A stretch of DNA of 64,000 nucleotides, from NCBI GenBank assembly GCA_029962745.1, contig CM057159.1, positions 25,935,834-25,999,833 of the forward strand. The letters are read 5' to 3'. Below the pieces are notes generated by a model. It was not told the DNA's origin. It did not search any database and worked only from the letters and a program-made list of their open reading frames with translations. The stretch is from Echinometra lucunter. Lineage: Eukaryota > Echinodermata > Echinoidea > Camarodonta > Echinometridae. Below are positions 53,476-64,000 of this stretch, in pieces. Numbering within the stretch: the stretch's first letter is position 1; each line of letters starts with the position of its first letter. The position numbers were made by a program, and so were the translations under genes.

Positions 53476-55365
53476 GCCACCCCAATCAAACCCTTGATCT
53501 AGAAATGGAAGATTTTTACCGACAATGTTTCATATTCTGGCACCTCCCCCCCCCCCCCTTTTCTCTCTCTCTTTGTTTCAGTTGCTTATCTAGTGTCGAT
53601 TCTTCTTTTCCTTCTTTTCTCTCTTTCTCTCTCTCTCCTTTTTTTTTTTGGGGGGGGGGTATCCAGAGTTTATTTCCTGTCAATTAATCCGACGGCAACC
53701 CCCTCCCCAAAGGAATATCTCCTCTTGCTACGCACACTTCCCCGATGATTTGAAGTATGAAGTGTTGTTAATTTAGGCGATCCCTTGTATAGCAGAATAT
53801 GGTTGATATTGAGGTTGATGACTCGCTTTTAATATTTACACATAAAAACGCCATATCATGCTTTTCTGTGAAGGTCAATTACTTTGCCGCTACAGTGGAA
53901 TGTTCTTTGCGCATATAAATCCGACGCTTTCAACAGCACATTGAAAGAATATATATATAAACAATACAAAAGCTTCGTCATTTCATTTATTAATTTTCTA
54001 GTAAGTTTTGTTGTTGTTGTTGTCTGCCCCCCTGCATTTTCAATAAAGATTTTTTTTTCATACCAGTACAAGTAATTCGTCTTCCTTGTTAATGTTAATC
54101 ATGGTATTATAAAGCATATGATCACGCACAATATTTCCCCATGTATGTTGATTGGCTTGATTATTTTGATTGAAGAAAAAAAAAGACCAAAAAAAAAAAA
54201 AAAAAAAAAGAAAAGAAAGAAATTAACCGGAAAAGAACAATGTCACCATACCAATGTCAAAGAACCAACCGTCACCAAACTTGATTTTAATTTTTTTTAT
54301 TATCGTATACAAGAAATACTAACAACACACCGTGCTGAAAATGTGTGACACAGTGTGACACGTTGTTGACACTTTGTGGCCACAGATTGAATCACATGAT
54401 GCCAAAATCAGATCACAGCGAAGCAATGCTGGTGTGAAAAATGTGACAAACTATGTTCGTACTGTTTTGTAGTTGTTTTGCAGTGAGTTTAGACCGTGTA
54501 AGCACTGTGCTCACATATTGAGTAATACGGTGTGATAAACGGTGACAACACACAGAATCACTTCATTTATCACAGTGTGACCAAAACAGGGCAACCTTGA
54601 TAGGGAACTATTTCATATTGTTGAAAATACAAACTCTCGCTATACAAACTGTTTTCACACTTGGTGACACAGTTTACTGAGGCTACATCTGCAATTACAG
54701 ATTACTCCACAGTGTGAACACAGTAATTTCGCAATATTATGAACATTATGGTGTGAAACTGAAATACTGAAAGCATTGGAAAGAATCACATCGTATACAT
54801 TCCACCAGGCAAGCACTATGACCACAGTGTGCTCTTTGAGTAATTTCATTTCTTAGAGTGATTTTCTTGGTTATTTGATGCACTGTGTTCTGTGTTCATA
54901 CTGTTAGATTCTTACTAGCATCGTGGCCATGAGATGTGTTAACGTACTCACAACATTATACGTTGTGACCACAGTGAGGTTTTGAACGATGTAACAATGT
55001 TGGAGCATGACATAATATGGACAACTAGAGAATCACAGCGAATAACCAGTGTGTGACTTGGGAATAAATTCACAGTTACGTGAATACAGTGTGCTGAAAA
55101 TATGAGACATACTATTTAGAACTTTTGTGAGGTATACCATGAATTTGCCAAGTCTCGATGAGCAGAAATCAATATAACCACCCAATGATTTGCTTAAATC
55201 TATAAGACTTAGAATGAATTCGCCTAGAAGCTCAATCCCTCAATGCTGATATATTATCCGTTAGTCGTGCCTGGGCATGCTACTGATGGATATAGGCGTA
55301 CGATATTTAACAAGTTTAACCTATGGGCCTAAACCGAGGACACTATACTCCCTTGAAATCAATAT
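53474..55365. other. Spacer, including a CACAGTG-rich segment
   Basis: No exon is supported. Low-complexity tracts occur at 53560-53660 (CT-rich) and 54176-54225 (A-rich). From 54340 to 55140 the words CACAGTG, GTGTGA and TCACA recur many times (see findings). Confidence 0.6.
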
Positions 55366-55666
55366 TACTCACTAAAAAAAAAAAGAGTGAACGCGTTCAC
55401 TCTGTTAGGAGTGAATTTCAGAAGAGAGTGCATTTAGAGTGAACTAAGAGTGAATTAAGAGTAAAAAAAAATATGATATTCACTCTTTATTCACTCTTTG
55501 AGGGGTGACCTCAGGGATCACTCACAATCTGAGTGATCCCTGAGGTCACCCCTCAAAGAGTGAATAAAGAGTGAATATCACAATTTTTACTCTTAATTCA
55601 CTCTCTTCTGAAATTCACCCCTAACAGAGTGAACGCGTTCACTCTTTTTTTTTTAGAGAGAGAGTA
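55366..55666 (+). mobile_element. Near-complete foldback element (about 300 bp)
   Basis: The ends are TACTCACTAAAAAAAAAAAG at left and the complement of TACTCTCTCTAAAAAAAA at right. The whole element is an inverted repeat. The centre has perfect 50-bp arms (55475-55524 and 55530-55579) with a 5-nt spacer. Each end also carries the self-complementary AGAGTGAACGCGTTCACTCT. The words GAGTGAA/TTCACTC recur throughout. There is no coding capacity; it is a MITE-like foldback of unassigned family. The near-perfect centre suggests a young insertion. Confidence 0.85.
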
Positions 55667-55681
55667 CGCTAGCATTTAAGA

Positions 55682-55800
55682 GGTGTCGTAATCGAGTGGT
55701 ATAAAACATTTTACTGGAAACGCGAAGGTCGTGGGTTCGATCCCCGGCATGGCACTATATCCTTGAGCAAGACATTGTTTCATTGCTTTTTGATCCCATA
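55682..55800 (+). mobile_element. tRNA-derived SINE head with Deu-like body motif
   Basis: It begins 16 bp after the foldback. Box A-like TAATCGAGTGG at about 55689 and box B GGTTCGATCC at 55734-55743 are spaced as in a tRNA. The 5' TGTCGT and 3' ATGGCA can pair as an acceptor stem with two wobbles. CCTTGAGCAAGACATT follows at 55761, close to the CCTTGAGCAAGGCACTTAA motif found in the body of many fish and invertebrate SINEs (Deu-type). Anticodon arm pairing is poor, so it is not a functional tRNA. Confidence 0.65.
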
Positions 55801-56398
55801 TAATAGATTATCGTGCTTTAGGTATATTAATATCAACGTGTGCATGTATGTTTCTTAAAAAAATCTAAGACTAAGGGCATGAAACTACGAGTAACTTTAG
55901 CCTGTATAAAAACCGATATTTCAACATATAGCTTATGAAACGTCTTTATAATCATTCTTCCATTTTATAAAATGGAAATATAGTCCACAATGAAGACCTG
56001 TTATGCAGATATTAAAATTTCACCCAGCCCTAAGTGAATTTAGGGCTACTGGAAGTTTGTGGATTTTCCTCACGGGTAGCTCGATATTTTGACTCGAGGG
56101 CCGGTCTATTTATGGTCTGACGGCCGATTGATACAGGTTGATTGGGTCTGTAACATTAAAATCAACAAACCGAATTTCAGTGGTAATTGTTGTTGTTGTT
56201 GTTGATTTTTGTTGTAATAGCGATCAGTAAACCAAATCTAAGTGTTTGATTCTTTTTATAAATTCAATATTTCATATAAAAAGAAATTTTTAATACGATA
56301 TACAATCAGATTTTCACTCTCTCTTTCTTTTTTTTCCCTTCATTTTTTTAAACCGAAAAAAGGGAAATAAAAAATATAATGGTATCATACCAGGTTAC

Positions 56399-56534
56399 CA
56401 AATTCTCTCAGTTCTAGAACGGCACCGTCCTGACAAACCTGCTCGTGAAGATAATGTACGAAGGCTTCTCGGAAAATTTGTCCTATATGTCTCTCGGGTG
56501 CAGACAGGGGGCTCCCTTTGGGATATCTTGATAT
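56399..56534 (-). CDS. Candidate minus-strand exon of an unrecognised gene
   Basis: 136 nt with about half G+C in a much more AT-rich background. On the minus strand it follows a pyrimidine tract and TTTCTAG, and ends TTTG|GTAACC. It is open in one frame for 45 codons (ISRYPKGSPLSAPERHIGQI, then FREAFVHYLHEQVCQDG, then AVLELREFG). It enters in phase 0 and leaves in phase 1. The segment with a helix, then G-A-V-L-E-L-x-x-F-G, loosely recalls HU-like/CCDC81 N-terminal folds. That is only an impression. I found no partner exon in the window. It could be one exon of a long-intron gene, a relic, or chance. Confidence 0.3.
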
Positions 56535-57116
56535 CTAGAAACTCGAGAAGAAGGGAGAGTTTTTCTTTCTTCTTTTTTTTTTCTTTTCTTTTGTTTTTCA
56601 TCTGAAAATAAAGAGAAGATCTTTTCCGAGGAAATTAGTTTCTCGAAAACTTGCAAGATTTGTCGAAAACATTTTGATATTTTTTTTTAAAGAATAGATA
56701 AATACTATACCAGATCGCAGCTGAACCATCATAAACCACGTGTTAAGAAATGCGGTTACAGAAATGAAATGAATTTAATGATCATGGTTGTTAATTGTTC
56801 TCAGTTTCATTAATAAAGAAATCAATCGTAAACTTTTACATTCAAAACTGAACAAATGATGAATACTAGTAAATGAAATGGTCTCTTAATATCTTTTTTT
56901 AAAACTTTATCTGATCTGATCTAATCAAATAAAGTAATCATACGCATATTGCACCTGCTCAGTATTGTAAAGACAACTCGATTCAGCTGGAAATTTTGAG
57001 AATTGAGAATGGGATTATGTATCCTTGGATATGTCTTTATTATGGCACTCACTGCCAGATAGGCAAGTGCAGATTAATAATCGTGCACGAAAATCATAAC
57101 AATATTTACTTTCTAC

Positions 57117-57247
57117 TCTGCAAAAATGGTGGTGTTAAATCAACACCACTGGTGTTTATATAGGACAACACCACCATCAGAGTTGTCCTATATAAACACC
57201 AGTGGTGTTAATTTAACACCAATTTAACACCACCGTTTTTGCAGTGT
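57117..57247 (+). mobile_element. Foldback MITE with GGTGTT core (about 130 bp)
   Basis: The ends are CTGCAAAAATGGTGGTGTTA and the approximate complement of CTGCAAAAACGGTGGTGTTA. The inner arms are a perfect 28-bp inverted repeat (57142-57169 and 57182-57209) around a 12-nt loop. TAACACC words recur. No coding capacity. Confidence 0.85.
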
Positions 57248-57955
57248 TCAAACGAATGTCAAAATTCTTAGGCACAGAATGCTCGGGATCAGATTTTGTG
57301 TATGGGTGCCTCTTCATGGCTACTGGCTAGCTAGACTGTAACTCTTTCATTCATAGGCTGTTGGCACTTTATTATATCACTCAGTTGCAGACTAATCCCA
57401 TTAACCTAATTATTTTTTTTCCCTCTGAAAACGGACACTGTCTCAAATACATTTTGAGGAAACATTCATTTCTATATGATCTATTCACTGCAGTCGAATT
57501 GAAAGAAAACTGAACCCTGATTTTTATCATGTTTCAAAAGATACTCGTATACGACTCACTCAAATACAATATTACCACACATACTGATATGGCTTGCATT
57601 TAAGATGAATTTCTAAACGAGATATTTGTTTTCAACAGTCTAGGATCTTTTCGACTAAAACAATGCGCACCCTATACCTCTAACAGAGAATAGAATATTA
57701 GAGGTGTCGAATGTATGCGTATCGTAATTCCCTTTCCCCATTTTTTCGTTTGTTATTGGGTTTTCTTGCCTTTTTTGTCAATCGATTACGGGGGAGTGGA
57801 CAAGGGGACTACTTGCCCGTGCCCCACCCCTCTCCGTAAATGAGATCAGTTAATGTGTCATCGCCGATGCAGTTATACTGATAATATTTTGACGATGAAG
57901 TAAAGTCCCATTTAAGCTCGGACGATATAAATTCGTTCTATTATTTCTTATCGTT

Positions 57956-58012
57956 TCTTCTTCTTCTTCTTCTTCTTCTTCTTCTTCTTCTTCTTCTTCT
58001 TCTTCTTCTTCT

Positions 58013-58047
<35 letters not shown>

Positions 58048-58075
58048 TTCTTCCTCCTCCTCCTCCTCCTCCTTT
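57956..58075 (+). repeat. (TTC)n microsatellite with TCC tail
   Basis: About 35 TTC units with rare interruptions turn into TCC units near 58050. It is a long polypyrimidine/polypurine tract that could adopt a triplex (H-DNA) form; the structure is inferred from composition. Confidence 0.95.
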
Positions 58076-61000
58076 TCTTTTTTATCTTCTGTTTTTTTTC
58101 CTTTTTCTTAATTCCACAGGCCTGCCATTTAAGGTTTATTCAAATATACAAGTATGTCTGCATGCAGAGGCAATAGTACTTGAGTAAATATAATAAGCAA
58201 AATAAGGGGAGGGTCTAATCGATTTCTATCTTTTAGGTGGATTGATTTACTGACATCCGTTAACTGCCACTTTGGTATATTATTTTGTTTTTGGTTGTTG
58301 TGGTTGACTAGCAATCACTATTTCTGAAAGCTGTATTCATTGCAATGCAATCTCAATTATAGAAATCGAAAAGTACAAGTTCAGTTTATGTGGTCATTTT
58401 GATGTCCACACATTGCATGGGACATCAAATGACCAAGAAACTGCAGAAATCACACGTGAGATTTTACTATATATTTCGTCAAAGCACAATTCATTCTGGC
58501 TGTTGACTTAGTGCATTGATCAGATATCTTAACTAAACATCCCATCACTCTGTACTACCTAATGGGATAAAATACCTACATCTTGCCCCAACCAGAAATG
58601 AAATTTATAAAGGCATCATATTCATTATACTAACTGCATACTTACTGTATACAGAGAGTGTTGTGCCTTGCGTAATGTCATTTAGCTCTGTGTAAGCTTT
58701 ATACTGACATATAATTATTGTTATGATGCATGCATCGAAAGGGCTTAAAGAGGATTATTGTGTTATAATACATATGGGCAAGTGCCAATGTAATGTTAGT
58801 CTGCTAAAACAGACTCAAAAAGATATTGAATCAGGAATGATATTTCTCTCCACGAGACGTAAAACTTAAAAATGTATTAAACAAAGAAATGCAAATAATA
58901 CAATCCTCACACTTTCATAAGAATGTTATGGTTATAAAATGACACTGCTTCCCCTTTACCGAAAGGTGCTCTTTTTGACTTTGACTTTAGTCTCGGAAGC
59001 ACTTGAAATTTGGAGTCGTATTATACAGTCATGTAGGCCCAGTGTGAGAGAAACCCGAGATCAGTATTAGTACCGCCATAGCTATTCTTAAAATCATATC
59101 ATTATCACAAAATCAACCATTATCTCTTGCTTGCCATATTTCGGACTGACATTGCGACGACGATTTTCTTTTTTGAAGGTTAGATGACACTCTTGAGTGT
59201 ATTTTTGTAAAAATTATTTGTGCTGACATGTATTAGTTGACCATGACTATAGGCCACATAGTGAGAGGGGGAAATGACTGCTGTCAGCTGATCCTTATTT
59301 CCGAGGCTAGTGCACTACCGTATGATACGAGCCAAGCTGAACAGAATTCAATTAGAATTTTATTTTAAATGTACTTCTAGTGTGAAATGTTAATGTATTA
59401 CTGCAACGTAATTGTGACTGTATATTTATTTTTACACATTATAACGTCGATTGTCAATGAATAATGAAAAATGACAGAACAGATGCTATTGGAACCTCAT
59501 AAATTTATAATATTTCTAACATACTTATTCGCAACATGATCTTTTTCTGAACGAAATAATTTTATTTTGTCCAAGGATCAATCATTTATTTCTATTTCAG
59601 TTGATTCTGCTGTATGATACGAGTAGTATTCCTACTGCCTATGCATGAAGGTGTACGTTAACCAGATTTGTATAAGCAGAATCAAATTTGTATTGTCAGA
59701 AATGAAAGACATGACATGAAGAATAATGTTGTTTCCAGGGTACTTAATCATGATCAAACAAAACGTACGCACAAACCCCATGACGTTGGATATGAACGAG
59801 ATTTAGCGGATGCACCGAGTTTAAAATAAGAGATGCCCTTTACCAGGAATAATGCATAATGCGGAGCGCCGATTTTAAGAGCGGTATGCATTCATTTAGG
59901 AGGCCCAGCCGACAGGTTGCCAAATATTCTACAAACAGGGGCGAAAATTGAATTTTAGTCCACGCGGTAGCATACAGAACTTGGTATACTGTAGAAACAT
60001 GCACTTACGAATGCTGGCCATGGAACATTTTTTTATCTTCCTTTGTATTGTTACGACAATAAACGTCAGCATTTTAATCACTTATGACATACATGTATCT
60101 ATATAGAAACGTTTTCGTCTCTAGCCAGTGAAAGCTTTATCCTCAAGTCTTTCTCTAAAGGAAGCCCGATGTATGTCTACGTGTATACTAATTGTAGACT
60201 TTCTTCTGAAGATTCCTGCACACACTGCAACGAATGTAGAGGTGATGGGGGATGGGCTCTATACCTCCGGTAAAAACCCAGTCAGGCATGTCCCAAAGAA
60301 GAATGAAACCCTGAGGAAATACCCATTTTAATGAAAAGAGAGGATAGAGAAAAGCAATTTAAAACAAGTTCCATCAAAATCGATTACGAAATGAGAAAGT
60401 TATGGAAGTCTCAATTTACTTTCAATGGCAATCCTCAAATTGACAATGATGCTTCAAAATGGCAGGTTTAGAAGGACAACTCTCAATATGTTTTGTGCAC
60501 AACAATTTCACATTTCCTCCATTATCTCTAAAGTAACATTTCCCCATATATCGAGCTTTTTAAAAAAAACAAAAGTTCGGGATTATCTCTTAACAGATTC
60601 TAAAAAAAAATGAAAAAAAAATAACACCAACAAACAAACAAACAAATCAAAGAATATCTATTTAACACGACAACTATATAATATTCTTAAACAAAAATAT
60701 ATAAAATGCAGTTTGATTAAGTATGATTTCATTTCACGTTTGAAGGAGGCAGGGTCAGTGTATACGGCTAACCGGCTTATTTCTTTATTATTATTTTTTA
60801 AATGCACAGAAAAACAAATCTAGTGATTACAACAATTCATTGCATATCCTTTGCCATGACTAGATTAAATTGACTCTAACCTTTACTTTCTGGACACATA
60901 ATGATCAATATTGGATGATTTCATCGTCTGTTTTTCTCGCCAGAATCGAGTCTGTTTTTTCGAATGCAATCACACTGAAAAGAGCCAAGGACATTAGATT

Positions 61001-62261
61001 ATCAGGCGAGTCATTGTAATACAATTTAATGTAGGAGCAGAAGAAAGGTTCATCTCCATGTAAATGGTTTTGAGCTATCAATTACAGAAAAAAAAATTGT
61101 AGGATATTTCAAAGAGACAGAAAGTTTTGAATTTAGGATCATTTTATACGGGGAACGTCCTTTTTCTTAAAACTAAGGCTTGTTTTTCCGGAGATCGACA
61201 ATACCGAAACACTAATTTCACATACTGAAGGGTTCATAATTCCGAAAGTCATTTTGTTGCATTTACTTCGAAAATTTATATCTCTGAAGGTTAGTTTATC
61301 CAAAGGTTCGCGTTGCTAAGTGAAACAATTAACATGGGTTCATAAAATGAAATAATTGATATGGGTTCCTAATTCAGAAAATGAAGTGGAGTTTATTTTT
61401 CCAATGGTTCGTAATTTCGACAAAGATATAGGGTTCTATCGCATTTTCGGAATTATGTACCTATTTTCATTTTCGGAATCGCGAACCTTGGAATAAACTT
61501 AAACTTTCAGAATCATGAAACTTTGGATAAATGAACCTTCTAAATTATGATTTTTTCTTTTCTTTGATATAACAAACTTAAATCACTTGTATATAGACAT
61601 GCTTTCTGTTAGATTATCAAAATATGAAGAACTAAAAACCGTTGTGATGGAGTAGTGCCCTTTTACCTTTCATGTATACGATTCGTAGTAACATGGAAAG
61701 TTCAAATGATGTATTCATCGTGATACAATGGTGAAGGTTATTTTATGTAGGATATGCGTTGTGCCAGGACATTTTAATGAATATTATTATTGTATGATTT
61801 TGAATTCATGAAAATTGGAAATAAGCTACACATTCAATGAATAGCTCAAATGAGAAATGCAGAGCAAGAGATATAGATTCATTGGGTAGAAAGGGATAGA
61901 AATAGATAGATAGAGAGAGAGAGGACAAAGCGCGACAAAGAAGGAGACGAAAAAGAAAGAGGAAACACAGAGCACAAGAATGTTTTAAAAAGGGGGGGGG
62001 GCAAGAGGGATAAATGAAAGAAACAAAATAAACATACAGATATGAATGGGAAGTATCTAAGAGAGAGAAAATTGGTAAGGGTGTATGATGTGTTTGGAAG
62101 TGAAAAGAAAAGGAGAAGAGAGGGAAAGAGAGAGGGAGAAAGAACGGAATTAAGTAAACACCTAACAGTAAAGAAATAACAAGGAAATTTTAAAAAATAG
62201 CAACAATAGAAAAGAAGTCGTTTAAATGGAACTTCTCCAAAAAAAAAAAAAAAATCTGGAT

Positions 62262-62600
62262 TTTTATTACGCCTACACCTCCGATGTCTGTAAGCGCTTT
62301 ACAGATATATTTGTTGTTACCTCAGTCATCGGCAGATTAAGGCTTGCCTGCATAAAATATATGCACCTGCTCCACGCACGGCGCCGTTTGCAGATGCTCA
62401 CAATGCATGCTAAACAAACCACAATGACTTTCGTTATCGTATCGAGTCCCCACAAAACACCTGGATGGAAATGGCAAATGTGTATAGATTAACGTTTTGC
62501 CAAAGGACCCCACTACCAGGGTTCGAAACCACTACATTCGCTTTTCCAGCCAAGTGTTTGAAGCACTCAACTACAACAACTATATTTATTCATAAACAAA
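62262..62600 (-). mobile_element. tRNA-derived SINE (relic)
   Basis: On the minus strand the head has box A-like TAGTTGAGTGCTTCAAACAC and box B GGTTTCGAACC (62530-62520). A body with GGTCCTTTGGCAAAACGTTA follows, resembling the GTCCTTGGGCAAGACACTTA SINE motif. The 3' part carries CTGTAAAGCGCTTACAGAC (62304-62286), typical of marine SINE tails. Substitutions in every motif suggest an old copy. Confidence 0.65.
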
Positions 62601-64000
62601 AATATATAAAATGCAGTTTGATTAAGTATGATTTCATTACATTTACAGACGATGTTTCCTATAATTAATTCATTAATAATTATAGGAGAGAGTAATTATA
62701 AACACATTATTTCATCGATTGACCGAAGTAATCACATTAAAAATAGGCGAAATCTAAGGTTTTGAAATTGAAAGTAGGAAAATAAAATATTTTTGATAGA
62801 GGAATATCCATTGCTTTGCGCTTTTGCCTGAGCTAGCTCAATGGAGCGTGTTCCTGATACATTATGGCACTTTAGATATGACAGCTCAACACTTAACGAG
62901 ATTGGAACAGTTAATAAAACCAAGAATGGTGACTATAATCGTCGTGATCGTATTCCTTGGGGTGGGGTGCATCATCGGAAGCACAAACAATATTACTCAC
63001 TCGCCTCCGGAGAATAAAAAGAGAGAACAATAATCATTGAAGTCTTCGGGTATTAATAAAAACCAACGATCTGCACGCCAGGACTGCAGAATTTGTGATA
63101 ATGCTATCAGATTCACTAAATAATCATCCTTTGAATAAGAATCTTCATCGCCCGTGGTAATTCCGTAAATGAATTTAAAATGTCAAGCGGTAAAACCCTC
63201 GATAGCGAGTTGAAGAAAAATCAGTTTTATTATATGCATAATTATGGAGAGAGTCGTTGCGAAATCGTCTCGAATCTTTTGTAAAATGTTGGTAATGGTA
63301 ACAAAAGATAAAAGATAAAGTTTGAGAAAGAGATAGATAGGGAGAAGAGAATATAGAGAGAAAGAGGGAAGGGAGATAGATAGAGAGAGAGAGAGAGGGG
63401 GGGGGGGGGGAATGAAAGTGTGACCGAGAAATAGTTAGAAAGGAAGAGAAAGGGAGAGGAAGACAGATAGATGGGAAAGGCACTTTGCACGGAGCACGTG
63501 GCGATGCATTCTGAGCTACGTGGTTGGAGAGAGGCGCCACTCTCATGTGAATTTATCAGAACAGTCTGAAAGAGAATACGGAAATCACCAGCTCCATCGT
63601 CGTTGTTGTGAAGAACAAGAAGAAGGAGAAGGAGGAGGAGAAGAAGGAAAAGACAATAATTGTTCACAGAAAGAACATTATCCACTTATAGTGTTTATGA
63701 AACCACTAAGAGAATGTAAGCTCTATATCAAAGTGGTTCTTCATGATAAACACAGCTATGTTGTGCTTTGATGAACAGTCTTGGAGTTTTATTTTTTTTA
63801 AAAGCATAATTCCTTCTTAGTTCTTATGTGTGTTAATTGACATATAGTAATCATTCAATATCATTTTGATTACATTGGCCAATGCCGATTGTTGTTATGT
63901 CTGGTAAGCCTCTGACAAGCAAATTTTGGTCATAAAACATGCATTAAGATCATGTAGGGACAGGCCTGTTCGTGTGAATTGCGTAAATACATAAATAAAT
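62601..64000. other. Terminal spacer
   Basis: No exon is supported. A GA-rich tract with a G-run occurs at 63325-63410 and a GAA/GGA-rich tract at 63615-63650. The open frames across these are low-complexity artefacts. Confidence 0.6.

Larger units (their letters stand above)
55801..62261. other. Gene-poor spacer around the 57.1-kb foldback and the TTC tract
   Basis: Apart from the weak exon candidate at 56399, the foldback at 57117, the (TTC)n tract at 57956 and a repeated TTCGGAATTATG-like cluster at 61180-61560, it is AT-rich, with nothing I can support. 61900-62160 is purine-rich (GAGA). Confidence 0.6.

Noticed and set aside
62828..62850. TAGCTCAATGGAGCG resembling a tRNA box A
   Set aside because: No box B within tRNA spacing downstream; at best a fragment.
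63175..63685. Minus-strand open frames of 123 and 147 codons
   Set aside because: Low-complexity GA/CT tracts read as Ser/Leu/Phe/Pro; no family features.

Overview
This is eukaryotic DNA, most likely from a marine deuterostome invertebrate, with a sea urchin or other echinoderm as my best guess. The evidence is AT-rich introns and spacers, many small foldback transposons, tRNA-derived SINEs, and an intronless TRIM-NHL gene (a type expanded in echinoderms and amphioxus). The species is inferred from style, not from a match.

Two real protein-coding genes can be supported. The first, on the + strand, covers at least 5141-32947. It is a multi-exon ADAM metalloprotease of the ADAM12/19/33 kind. 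Fourteen coding exons join without a phase conflict. They encode the end of the prodomain with a furin site, a reprolysin domain with an intact zinc site, disintegrin, cysteine-rich and EGF-like modules, one transmembrane helix and a proline-rich cytoplasmic tail. The signal peptide and most of the prodomain were not found and probably lie upstream of base 1. A candidate 69-nt cassette exon (24661-24729) sits in the large intron before the transmembrane exon. The second gene, at 40925-43012 (+), is a single-exon TRIM-NHL protein (RING, two B-boxes, coiled coil, six NHL repeats), probably an E3 ubiquitin ligase and/or RNA-binding regulator. The two genes are about 8 kb apart and show no evident functional link.

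The rest is introns and spacer. 1-5140 is upstream sequence or intron. 5278-32145 holds the ADAM introns, with two opposed copies of a 491-bp TTAA-bounded element, three GGGCCC/CATAAAACTTG-type MITEs, minisatellites and microsatellites. 32948-40924 is spacer with a Tigger-like MITE, a large foldback, a SINE, a LINE 3' fragment and a second copy of a 0.4-kb TTAA MITE. 43013-64000 is gene-poor: foldback elements at 55.4 and 57.1 kb, SINEs at 55.7 and 62.4 kb, a region dense in CACAGTG words, and one weak candidate minus-strand exon at 56399-56534.

The most unusual signal is a set of three decayed partial exon copies. Each lies 0.1-0.2 kb upstream of its own intact ADAM exon (relics at 15759, 18804 and 21176). 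I found no new defence, CRISPR or operon-like system. Exon boundaries were read by eye from splice signals, reading phase and family motifs.
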